The notes beneath the pieces are model-generated. The model had not been told where the DNA came from, made no database searches, and was given only the letters and a program-made list of their open reading frames with translations. A stretch of 8,448 nt of DNA from Anaerolineae bacterium (GTDB taxonomy: Bacteria > Chloroflexota > Anaerolineae > JADYZS01): the NCBI GenBank assembly GCA_020853075.1, contig JADYZS010000023.1:1-8448 (forward strand), in the 5' to 3' direction. A program made the position numbers and the translations under genes. Below, one piece after another: positions 1-4,782 of the stretch; positions within the stretch are counted from its first letter, which is position 1, and each line of letters begins with the position of its first letter.

Positions 1-1
1 G

Positions 2-919
2 TATCCGGTTTTTCCCTTCCTAGCCATCCGCTTCACGATAGCGTTCCTCGCGCTTCTGCCCTTGGTCCGCAACCGGCGATTCGCGTGGGGATTGACGGCG
101 TGGGGGCCTGTACGCCGTCGCCGCCTTGACCTGGCTGCCGGAGTCCTCGTCGGCCTTTTTCTCTTCACGGCCTACGCGACGCAGACTTTTGGCCTTCTCC
201 TCTCCACGCCGACCAAGACCGCTTTCATTACCGGCCTCTCTATCGTGATGGTTCCCCTGGGTGCGGCTCTCTTTTTGCACAGGCCACCGAGCCGTTGGGC
301 ATTAGCCGGTGTGGCCGTTGCCACCGTGGGGCTCGCCCTTTTGACTTTGAATGAACAACTACGTATCGGCGCGGGCGATCTCCTCGTTCTCATGACCGCC
401 TTCAGCCTCGCCGGACACATCATCGCGGTAGGACGCTTCGCGCCGGATGGTGATCCCCTCTTGCTAACCCTGGCCCAACTGGCAACCGTCGCGGTGGCGA
501 GCGGCGTGGGCGCGCTGCTAACGGGCGGCTGGCACGCGGGGCTCCTCTCGCTTCCTGTGTTAGCCGCTATCGTCTTCACTGGCGTCTTCGCGACGGCCTT
601 TGCTTTTGCCGCGCAGACCAGCGCGCAGCGCTTCACCACGCCCACACACACGGCGGTGATCTTTGCCGGTGAGCCGGTCTTTGCGGCTATCTTCAGTTAC
701 TTGTTCGCAGGGGAGATGCTAGGGGGGCGTGCGTTGTTGGGTTGCGCGCTGATCCTGGCGGGCGTGTTGGCCGCCGAACTGGGCGACCTCGCCTGGGCTG
801 GCCTGCGGCGGCGGCCAGCAAGCCGTCTATCTGTGGCGGCGACAGACCTGGAATCACCTGGGGGCGAGACAGAAGCGCAAGGTCTTCTCCCAGGAAATGA
901 ACTTCTCCTCAGGCAGTAA
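2..919 (+). CDS. EamA/DMT-family membrane transporter, 5' end cut by the window edge
   Basis: The open frame is entered at base 2 with no start codon, so the gene begins outside the window; 305 residues are visible. Successive hydrophobic segments (about residues 4-20, 34-52, 60-75, 83-97, 105-120, 135-155, 163-180, 190-207, 220-238 and 245-262) fit a ten-helix drug/metabolite transporter lacking its first helix or so. The sequence reads like EamA: an RF motif near the start (AIRFTIAF), FGLLLSTPTKTAFITGLS in the middle of the first repeat, and PTHTAVIFAGEPVFAAIFSY in the second. These proteins usually move amino acids, nucleosides or other small metabolites through the inner membrane; the substrate cannot be told here. 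The roughly 40-residue tail after the last helix (RRRP... to LLLRQ) is polar and overlaps an antisense open frame on the other strand. The internal TTG at 62 lies within the transporter sequence and is not the start. It converges on the minus-strand genes to its right. Confidence 0.9.
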   Translation, partial: YPVFPFLAIRFTIAFLALLPLVRNRRFAWGLTAWGPVRRRRLDLAAGVLVGLFLFTAYATQTFGLLLSTPTKTAFITGLSIVMVPLGAALFLHRPPSRWALAGVAVATVGLALLTLNEQLRIGAGDLLVLMTAFSLAGHIIAVGRFAPDGDPLLLTLAQLATVAVASGVGALLTGGWHAGLLSLPVLAAIVFTGVFATAFAFAAQTSAQRFTTPTHTAVIFAGEPVFAAIFSYLFAGEMLGGRALLGCALILAGVLAAELGDLAWAGLRRRPASRLSVAATDLESPGGETEAQGLLPGNELLLRQ

Positions 920-1061
920 CGTAGCCAGCAATCTCTCTACGCTGCGCGGATACTCCGCCTGAAAAACGACAAACCCATTGGGCAGCCGGCGTTGGAGCCA
1001 GGTGGCTAGTTCGTAGTAGAGCCGGTACCTCTCTCGCGTATTTTCTTGCCGCGCCCGTCAT
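854..1061 (-). pseudogene. Possible frameshifted small gene, antisense to the transporter 3' end
   Basis: An ATG at 1061 has a good Shine-Dalgarno AGGAGA at 1066-1071, but its own frame gives only about 50 unconvincing codons. In a second frame, bases 854-1057 read 67 codons with protein-like content, for example RYRLYYELATWLQRRLPNG, then FVVFQAEYPRSVERLL, ending FCLAPR before TGA at 854-856. That frame has no ATG, GTG or TTG near its upstream end. Deleting one A from the AAAA run at 1041-1044 (minus-strand sense) would join the ATG to this frame and give a 68-residue protein. It could be a pseudogene, an assembly or sequencing slip, or a remnant of a longer protein. Its last 66 bases overlap the transporter gene. 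I do not recognise the family. Confidence 0.4.
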
Positions 1062-1074
1062 TCTTTCTCCTGGC

Positions 1075-1167
1075 TTACTTCTGGCGGGTCAATCGTGTAA
1101 GCAACTTCAACAACGTGCTTCCATCTAGCGGAATCGTGGCGAGGAATTTCTCGTACGCGGTCAGCAT
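1075..1167 (-). CDS. Very short ORF (30 aa) with strong ribosome-binding site
   Basis: ATG at 1165-1167 is preceded by AGGGAGG (1174-1180) at a 6-base spacing, one of the better ribosome-binding sites in the window. The peptide starts MLTAYEKFLATIPLDGSTLL and ends TRLTRQK before TAA at 1075-1077. It is amphipathic and helical in style, like the first part of a normal cytoplasmic protein. Only 13 bases separate its stop from the ATG at 1061, which has its own AGGAGA, so this may be the amino-terminal piece of one decayed gene whose carboxyl part is 854-1061. Joining the two frames into one protein would need two indels. A real 30-residue peptide or leader is the alternative. No family recognised. 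Confidence 0.35.
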   Translation of the reverse strand: MLTAYEKFLATIPLDGSTLLKLLTRLTRQK

Positions 1168-1212
1168 TGGGGGCCTCCCTAAGAAGCTGTCTGAGAAGTA
1201 CGGGAACAGGCC

Positions 1213-1338
1213 GCCATCGGATAAAATCCGACGGCTGGTATGCGCAAGAAACCCGCTTTGCGGGTTTTCTAAGCCATTTGCCGTCGGTTTCCCCTGTGCC
1301 GGGCTGCGCCCGGCAAGGCGCGCACGGCAACCGATGGC
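1213..1338. repeat. Cluster of nested inverted repeats built on one 10-base motif
   Basis: The motif GCCRTCGGWT occurs four times in alternating orientation. GCCATCGGAT at 1213-1222 faces ATCCGACGGC at 1226-1235, forming a stem with one G-T pair and a 3-base loop. GCCGTCGGTT at 1280-1289 faces AACCGATGGC at 1329-1338, again with one G-T pair. Inside the second pair is a perfect hairpin, TGCCGGG (1297-1303) with CCCGGCA (1309-1315). Between the two pairs lies the terminator-like hairpin at 1249-1267. The whole block is highly structured and lies between minus-strand ORFs. It could be a REP/MITE-like element, a transcript end, or a structured RNA; no target-site duplication or transposase was seen. 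Confidence 0.55.
1249..1267. terminator. Terminator-like hairpin, possibly bidirectional
   Basis: AAACCCGC (1249-1256), loop TTT, GCGGGTTT (1260-1267) make an 8-base perfect stem. On the plus strand it continues TTTTCT from 1265; on the minus strand the stem is followed by CTTGCG after its own TTT. It sits between the convergent transporter (ends 919) and the leftward SDR operon (last clear stop 1506), where a shared terminator would be expected. The T tract is short, so efficiency is uncertain. Confidence 0.5.
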
Positions 1339-1347
1339 CGGGACTTT

Positions 1348-1467
1348 TCAGACAGTTTCCAAGATATCCCAGCCGGTGGCAGCGTCTAATCCGGCCCAGG
1401 CTATCATCTGTTGGATGATCTCGCGGGGGGTTGCGACGGCTCCCCAGGCACGCGACTCAGCGATCAT
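1348..1467 (-). CDS. Short ORF (39 aa) downstream of the SDR gene, possibly a gene fragment
   Basis: From ATG at 1465-1467 the frame reads MIAESRAWGAVATPREIIQQ, continues MIAWAGLDAATGWDILETV, and stops with TGA at 1348-1350. The composition is protein-like, with two predicted short helices, unlike typical antisense noise. The nearest purine-rich stretch, GAGGAG, is 12 bases upstream, which is too far for a strong site. The same frame stays open further upstream, with a Cys cluster (CDCCGNE) just before the ATG, but there it overlaps the SDR gene in another frame. It follows the SDR stop by 38 bases on the same strand. It may be a small co-transcribed protein or the carboxyl-terminal remnant of a larger gene. 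No family recognised. Confidence 0.35.
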   Translation of the reverse strand: MIAESRAWGAVATPREIIQQMIAWAGLDAATGWDILETV

Positions 1468-1505
1468 AATGCCAAACGTCTCCTCATTTCCACAGCAGTC
1501 ACACC

Positions 1506-2273
1506 CTAGCGGGCCAGCCAGCCGCCGTCCACGGCGACGATGCTGCCGTGCATGTAGTTTGAGGCTGCCGAGGCGAGGAAGACCACGGCCCCCTTTAGAT
1601 CGTCGGGTTTCCCCCAATGCCCGGCGGGGATGCGGGCCAAGATAGCCGGGTTCCTCTGCGGGTCGTTGCGCAAGGGGGCAGTGTTGTCCGTTTCCATGTA
1701 GCCCGGGGCGATGGCATTGACGTTGATGCCCAGGCTGGCCCACTCTGTCGCCATCGCACGGGTGAGTCCCGCCACGCCGCTCTTGGCTGCCGTGTACGGA
1801 GGTATCAGGATACCCCCCTGGAACGAGAGCATGGACGCGATGTGGATGATCTTGCCGCCACCCTGGCGAGCCATCACGCGCGCCGCCGCCTGCGAAAGAA
1901 AGAACACCGCCTTCAGATTGACCTGGATAACGTCGTCCCAGTCTTGCTCGCGATATTCCAGGGCGGGAGCGCGGCGGATAATCCCGGCGTTGTTCACCAG
2001 GATATCCAGCCTTCCCATCTCGCGCTCCGTTTGCTCTACCACTTCTGCCAATTGGCCGACGGTGGCCGTGCGCAAATCGCAGCGTATCGGTAGGAAACGC
2101 TTCCCCAGGGCTTCCACCTGGTGTTGCGTTTCCTCGTAGCGCATAAGATAAAGGCCGGCGACGTCCGCGCCGGCCTCTGCCAACCCTAAGGCCAATGCCT
2201 GCCCCAGACCGCGCCCGACGCCAGTGACCAGGGCGACTTTGCCATCCAGACGAAAGAGGTCAAGGACGGCCAT
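1506..2273 (-). CDS. kduD: SDR oxidoreductase, KduD-like (2-dehydro-3-deoxy-D-gluconate 5-dehydrogenase)
   Basis: A 255-residue classical short-chain dehydrogenase/reductase of normal length. Visible motifs: cofactor-binding TGVGRGLG at residues 17-24, NNAG at 94-97, and the catalytic set N119, S147, Y160, K164 (YTAAK). The flanking phrases DLFRLDGKVALVTG, SMLSFQGGI, INVNAIAPGYMETDNTAPLR, ILARIPAGHWG and a VDGGWLAR end are characteristic of the KduD / 2-deoxy-D-gluconate 3-dehydrogenase subgroup. KduD interconverts 3-deoxy-D-glycero-2,5-hexodiulosonate and 2-keto-3-deoxygluconate with NAD(P)H in the cytoplasm, in breakdown of pectin and other uronate polymers. No other uronate gene (kduI, kdgK, lyase) is visible, so the substrate is inferred from similarity only; a gluconate or other sugar dehydrogenase is possible. 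Its ATG comes 2 bases after the stop of the upstream hypothetical gene, so translation is probably coupled; no strong separate Shine-Dalgarno is seen. Confidence 0.8.
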   Translation of the reverse strand: MAVLDLFRLDGKVALVTGVGRGLGQALALGLAEAGADVAGLYLMRYEETQHQVEALGKRFLPIRCDLRTATVGQLAEVVEQTEREMGRLDILVNNAGIIRRAPALEYREQDWDDVIQVNLKAVFFLSQAAARVMARQGGGKIIHIASMLSFQGGILIPPYTAAKSGVAGLTRAMATEWASLGINVNAIAPGYMETDNTAPLRNDPQRNPAILARIPAGHWGKPDDLKGAVVFLASAASNYMHGSIVAVDGGWLAR

Positions 2274-2275
2274 CG

Positions 2276-2866
2276 TTAGTCGTTCTCATCAGCACCCTGG
2301 GGATAGCCATAGAGAAACCAATAACGGTCGAGCGGATAGGCGTCGGCTGCCTCCCCAGGCCAGATGAACCGGCCCTTCTGCCATAATCTGCGCAGACGGT
2401 CATCCAGGACGGTCAAGCGCGATCTCTCCCTTTGTGTATCCGCGTCGGGTCCCAACTCCTCCAGCAACAGCGCGATGCGGGCCCGTATGCGCGCCTCCGT
2501 CGGATAGTCTTCCTGACAGCGGTTCGGTTGCTTTAGACAGTCGCCCAGGAACCACGTCCACGAGTCAAGGTGGCTGCGCAACTCTTGACGCATCAGTTCT
2601 GCATAGGGGCTTTCGTAGCGGCGCTTCATGGTCGCCCACGTCTCGCCGATGCTGTTGAGTTCGGCTTGCTGCGCGGGTGACAAAGCGACCTGGCGCCGGC
2701 GGAGCCGCCGGTAATGTTCAAGAAACGCGCCGAGGGTCATCTTGGGTTGCAGATCGCCCAAGGGCGTGCGTACAACGATCTGGCGGAAGAGCTGGTTAGC
2801 CAGGAGATACGACTCCATCTCACCCGCCATCGTCCGGCAAATTGCCAGTTCAACGGCAAGGTCCAT
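2276..2866 (-). CDS. Conserved-looking hypothetical protein, helical, 196 aa
   Basis: The product is a soluble, strongly helical, Arg/Leu-rich protein with no signal peptide or membrane segment. Notable parts are an amino-terminal LAVELAICRTMAGEMESYLL, a middle ALSPAQQAELNSIGETW, the stretch LDSWTWFLGDCLKQPNRCQE with two Cys about ten residues apart, then YPTEARIRARIALLLEELG and an aromatic tail (RYWFLYGYPQG). I recall similar proteins of unknown function in Chloroflexi, but cannot name a family. The frame permits a GTG start at 2872, but the GAGGAA upstream sits directly against that GTG and lies 7 to 8 bases from the ATG at 2864-2866, so the ATG is preferred. The gene begins 13 bases after the small membrane protein stop and ends 2 bases before the SDR start, which places it inside an operon. 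Confidence 0.75.
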   Translation of the reverse strand: MDLAVELAICRTMAGEMESYLLANQLFRQIVVRTPLGDLQPKMTLGAFLEHYRRLRRRQVALSPAQQAELNSIGETWATMKRRYESPYAELMRQELRSHLDSWTWFLGDCLKQPNRCQEDYPTEARIRARIALLLEELGPDADTQRERSRLTVLDDRLRRLWQKGRFIWPGEAADAYPLDRYWFLYGYPQGADEND

Positions 2867-2879
2867 CGCCACTTCCTCA

Positions 2880-3143
2880 CTAACCCTGGCTTGCCTTGGG
2901 AGGATTAAAGGAAACCGCGGCCAAGGCGATGAGACAAGCGAGCGAGATCACTAGGGCAATGATGGCGATGATGATCGCCAGAGACGCGGCTGTCTGGGCC
3001 TGACGCGCAATCGTCAGGGCGAGGGCGGAGTCGCCCTGGGCTGTGGGCGACGCGCTGGCCAGACCGGGGAGCAATAGCACGATGAGAAGCCATTGCAACA
3101 CAATGATACCTGAGAGGAGGGCGAAAACCTTGCGCGAACGCAT
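2880..3143 (-). CDS. Small membrane protein, 87 aa, two hydrophobic segments
   Basis: The ATG at 3141-3143 is preceded by a good AGGAAG. The amino terminus MRSRKVFALL is basic then hydrophobic to about residue 28 and ends LASA, which fits a signal peptide with cleavage near residue 31 or an uncleaved first helix. A short polar part (about 32-50, with QAQTA) is followed by a second long hydrophobic stretch at about 53-78, rich in Ile, Ala and Leu, and a short PPKASQG tail. The product would be a one- or two-helix inner-membrane protein. The function is unknown and I do not recognise a family. It lies 18 bases downstream of dtd and 13 bases upstream of the hypothetical gene, so it is probably co-transcribed with both. 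Confidence 0.7.
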   Translation of the reverse strand: MRSRKVFALLSGIIVLQWLLIVLLLPGLASASPTAQGDSALALTIARQAQTAASLAIIIAIIALVISLACLIALAAVSFNPPKASQG

Positions 3144-3161
3144 TCTTCCTGTCTCCTTTCC

Positions 3162-3635
3162 TCAATCGTGAGTGGATGGTGATGGCTGCATGAGTTCGGC
3201 AGTATCAAGCCAGATAGTAACCGGCCCGTGATTGTGGATGCGCACAAGCATAACGGCCTGAAACTGTCCAGTTGTGACCGGGACACCCAGGTTGCGCAGA
3301 TGACCGGCGAAGGCCTCCACCAATGGCGCGGCCTGTTCTGGCCGCGCCGCATCAATAAAACTGGGCCGTCGCCCTTTGCGGGTATCACCATATAAGGTGA
3401 ATTGCGAGACGACCAACGCGCTGCCGCCCACGTCCAACAGGGAGCGGTTCAACTTGCCCGCATCGTCATCAAAGATGCGCAGGTTGGCGACTTTCTCGGC
3501 CAGAAAGCGCGCCTCGCGCTCGCCGTCGGCGTGGGTTACTCCGAGCAGGAGGGCCAGGCCGTGACCGATACTCCCCAACGATCTCCCGTCAACGGAGACC
3601 TCTGCTTCTGTGACGCGCTGTACCAGGGCCCGCAT
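3162..3635 (-). CDS. dtd: D-aminoacyl-tRNA deacylase
   Basis: The 157-residue length fits Dtd (usually about 145-150) with a short extra Ser/Thr-rich carboxyl tail. It begins MRALVQRVTEAEVSVDG, the normal Dtd start. The SQFTLYGD motif (S77 to D84, including S77 and T80) and the Gly-Pro motif near the end (NHGPVT, 135-140) are both present; in the family these build the active site across the dimer interface. The enzyme is cytosolic and hydrolyses D-amino acids, and glycine wrongly attached to tRNA(Ala), from tRNA. The residue before GPVT is His where I remember Asp in most homologues (NDGPVT). The start has a weak purine-rich AAGAAAGAG upstream. The gene follows the lipoprotein stop by 57 bases and precedes the small membrane protein by 18. 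It is a housekeeping gene, so its presence here says little about the role of its neighbours. Confidence 0.95.
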   Translation of the reverse strand: MRALVQRVTEAEVSVDGRSLGSIGHGLALLLGVTHADGEREARFLAEKVANLRIFDDDAGKLNRSLLDVGGSALVVSQFTLYGDTRKGRRPSFIDAARPEQAAPLVEAFAGHLRNLGVPVTTGQFQAVMLVRIHNHGPVTIWLDTAELMQPSPSTHD

Positions 3636-3674
3636 CTCTTTCTTTCACTGACGAGGATGGACTCGCACCGCGAG

Positions 3675-3698
3675 CCGTGATTATCGCGGGTATCACGG
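3675..3698. other. Small inverted repeat at the lipoprotein/dtd junction
   Basis: CCGTGAT (3675-3681) and ATCACGG (3692-3698) form a perfect 7-base inverted repeat with a 10-base spacer. It spans the lipoprotein stop codon and lies about 40-63 bases upstream of dtd. There is no T run, so it is not a clear terminator. The spacing does not match a standard Crp/Fnr operator. It could be an mRNA-processing or attenuation hairpin, or chance. Confidence 0.3.
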
Positions 3699-3920
3699 TG
3701 CACGGGTCGGTGCTGCGATTGTACCGGACGGCAAGGGCCCATCAAAGCCGGGCGGCATCGGTGGTAGCAGGTCGTTGGCCGTGGGCGAGGCCGGGACCGT
3801 CACCGTGGGCGTCGGCGTCGGTGGTTGGCTACAGGCAACCAACCCCAGCAACAGGGCCAGAATGACGCCCCCGCGTTTGAGACGGTCTATCCGCCCGGAA
3901 AAGTTGATCTGCCCGCGCAT
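3693..3920 (-). CDS. Small predicted lipoprotein, Pro/Thr-rich
   Basis: A 75-residue product with an amino-terminal basic region (to about residue 16, ending RLKRGG), a hydrophobic core (VILALLLGL) and a lipobox LVAC with the lipidated Cys at about residue 30. The mature part of about 46 residues is Pro/Thr-rich (SQPPTPTPTVTVPASPTAND), then LLPPMPPGFDGPLPSG and a short tail. This looks like a surface-anchored low-complexity linker; there is no recognisable folded domain. The signal peptide is longer before the hydrophobic core than usual, so the start could be further in, but the ATG at 3918-3920 lies 8 bases after the Crp-family gene stop and has AGGTAGG overlapping that stop, consistent with coupling. 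The function is unknown. Confidence 0.65.
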   Translation of the reverse strand: MRGQINFSGRIDRLKRGGVILALLLGLVACSQPPTPTPTVTVPASPTANDLLPPMPPGFDGPLPSGTIAAPTRAP

Positions 3921-3928
3921 GGGTGCGC

Positions 3929-4615
3929 CTACCTGCCGCTGGCAAGATCACGCAAAGCCTGGAGTTCGGTTAGAATGACGCGACCCCGGCGTGTCGTTAC
4001 CCAGCCCATGCGTCGGAACCGGCTTAGTACACGAATGGCCGTCTCTACCGTTGTGCCTGTCATGTCCGCAATATCCTGGCGCGTCAGCGGCATCTCAATC
4101 ACCATGCCGTCTTCACCGTGGCGGCCATTGGCCGCGGCCAGCTTCAGGAGAAGGCGGGCAATGCGCTGTTCTACCCTCTCCACCGCCAGGCTGCGCACCA
4201 GGTCCATGGCGCTGCGGAGGCGACGCGTGAGTTCCGCGATGACGGCAAGAGAGGTCACCGGATAACGCTGCAACATCTCCAGATAATCGTGACGCGAGAT
4301 ATAAACAAGGGCGGTTGGCTCCATCGTTTGCGCGGTGGAACTGTACGGTGTGCCATCAAAAACGGCCATCTCGCCAAACATCCGTCCTGGGCCGAGCACC
4401 TCAACCACAATATCGCGCCCCTCTTCCGAGTGGCGCATGAGTTTTATCTGGCCTACCCAGACAATGAATATGGCCTCAGGAGGGTCGCCTTCAAAGAAGA
4501 TGTAAGCATCTTTGGGATAGCAGCGTTCGTTAAGAAGGTTGGCAACCGATTCCCAGTCGTGTTCGGTGAGTCCGACGAAAAGAGGCGCCGTCTTCACCAC
4601 TTGCACTTTGTCCAT
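3929..4615 (-). CDS. Crp/Fnr-family transcriptional regulator
   Basis: The 228-residue length is usual for the family. Residues 12-115 form the cyclic-nucleotide-binding beta-roll (PLFVGLTEHDWESVA, then FFEGDPPEAIFIVWVGQIKL, with the cassette FGEMAVFDGTPYSSTA at 80-95). Residues about 118-165 are the dimer helix. A winged helix-turn-helix follows, with LTRQDIADMTGTTVETAIRV from residue 177. In the recognition helix E191 and R195 align with the Glu and Arg that contact DNA in CRP and FNR. The Arg that normally binds the cAMP phosphate is replaced by Tyr91 (PYSS instead of PRSA), while Glu82 is kept, so classical cAMP binding is doubtful. The protein has a single Cys (C32), so it cannot carry an FNR-type iron-sulfur cluster. 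It has its own TATAAT promoter and is the first gene of a likely operon. The signal and targets are unknown. Confidence 0.93.
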   Translation of the reverse strand: MDKVQVVKTAPLFVGLTEHDWESVANLLNERCYPKDAYIFFEGDPPEAIFIVWVGQIKLMRHSEEGRDIVVEVLGPGRMFGEMAVFDGTPYSSTAQTMEPTALVYISRHDYLEMLQRYPVTSLAVIAELTRRLRSAMDLVRSLAVERVEQRIARLLLKLAAANGRHGEDGMVIEMPLTRQDIADMTGTTVETAIRVLSRFRRMGWVTTRRGRVILTELQALRDLASGR

Positions 4616-4667
4616 ACACTACATTCCCCGACTCTCCGCGCGACTGCTACCGTCCATCCCTGCACTC

Positions 4668-4695
4668 ATTATACCATCAGGTGAGAAATTGCGAA
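4668..4695 (-). promoter_or_regulatory. Sigma-70-type promoter for the Crp/Fnr-family gene
   Basis: On the minus strand a perfect TATAAT (4668-4673 on the plus coordinates) has TTCGCA at 4690-4695 as a 4-of-6 match to the -35 box, with a 16-base spacer. The predicted start near 4661 would give a leader of about 45 bases before the ATG at 4615. A small inverted repeat, GCGA-N4-TCGC (4691-4702), overlaps the -35 box and could be an operator, though 4-base arms are weak evidence. The promoter lies just downstream of the hairpin that closes the VIT/VWA gene, so it probably starts an independent transcript. Confidence 0.6.
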
Positions 4696-4722
4696 ATATC
4701 GCGCATCTCCCGCGCACGCAAA

Positions 4723-4754
4723 GACAGCGCCGGACTATCCCGTCCGGCGCTGTC
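4723..4754 (-). terminator. Strong hairpin after the VIT/VWA gene, probable terminator
   Basis: GACAGCGCCGGAC (4723-4735) and GTCCGGCGCTGTC (4742-4754) form a perfect 13-base stem with a 6-base loop. It lies 28 bases past the stop of the leftward VIT/VWA gene. In the minus-strand direction it is followed directly by TTT then GCG, so the U tract is short. The position between that gene and the regulator promoter supports termination. Confidence 0.7.
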
Positions 4755-4782
4755 AAACTGGGGAGAGCAGGTAGGGATTCGC

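Larger units (their letters stand above)
920..1505. other. Convergent intergenic region without a standard gene
   Basis: These 586 bases separate the plus-strand transporter from the minus-strand operon. They hold only small or broken ORFs on the minus strand (listed separately), the inverted-repeat cluster at 1213-1338 and a terminator-like hairpin. The plus strand can be read openly for about 200 codons from 1046, but the product is Arg/Pro/Cys-rich, runs antisense into the SDR gene and looks like shadow coding. No transposase, tRNA or attachment site was found here. Confidence 0.6.

Noticed and set aside
1058..1330. Minus-strand ORF of 90 codons
   Set aside because: It crosses the inverted-repeat cluster and has an unlikely Cys/Pro/Arg-rich start; the better starts at 1167 and 1061 are in other frames.
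1168..1350. Insertion sequence or other mobile element
   Set aside because: The inverted repeats are internal hairpins; no transposase, terminal repeats bounding a gene, or target duplication was found.
1046..1645. Long plus-strand ORF of about 200 codons
   Set aside because: The product is Arg/Pro/Cys-rich with no domain, and it runs antisense into the SDR gene; it looks like shadow coding in GC-rich DNA.
3675..3698. Crp-type operator upstream of dtd
   Set aside because: The GTGAT and ATCAC halves are 10 bases apart, not the spacing of a Crp/Fnr site; kept only as an inverted repeat.
3640..3700. tRNA-like arm (GGTGCGAGTCC on the minus strand)
   Set aside because: The stem that a T arm requires does not form, and no acceptor or anticodon arm could be found.
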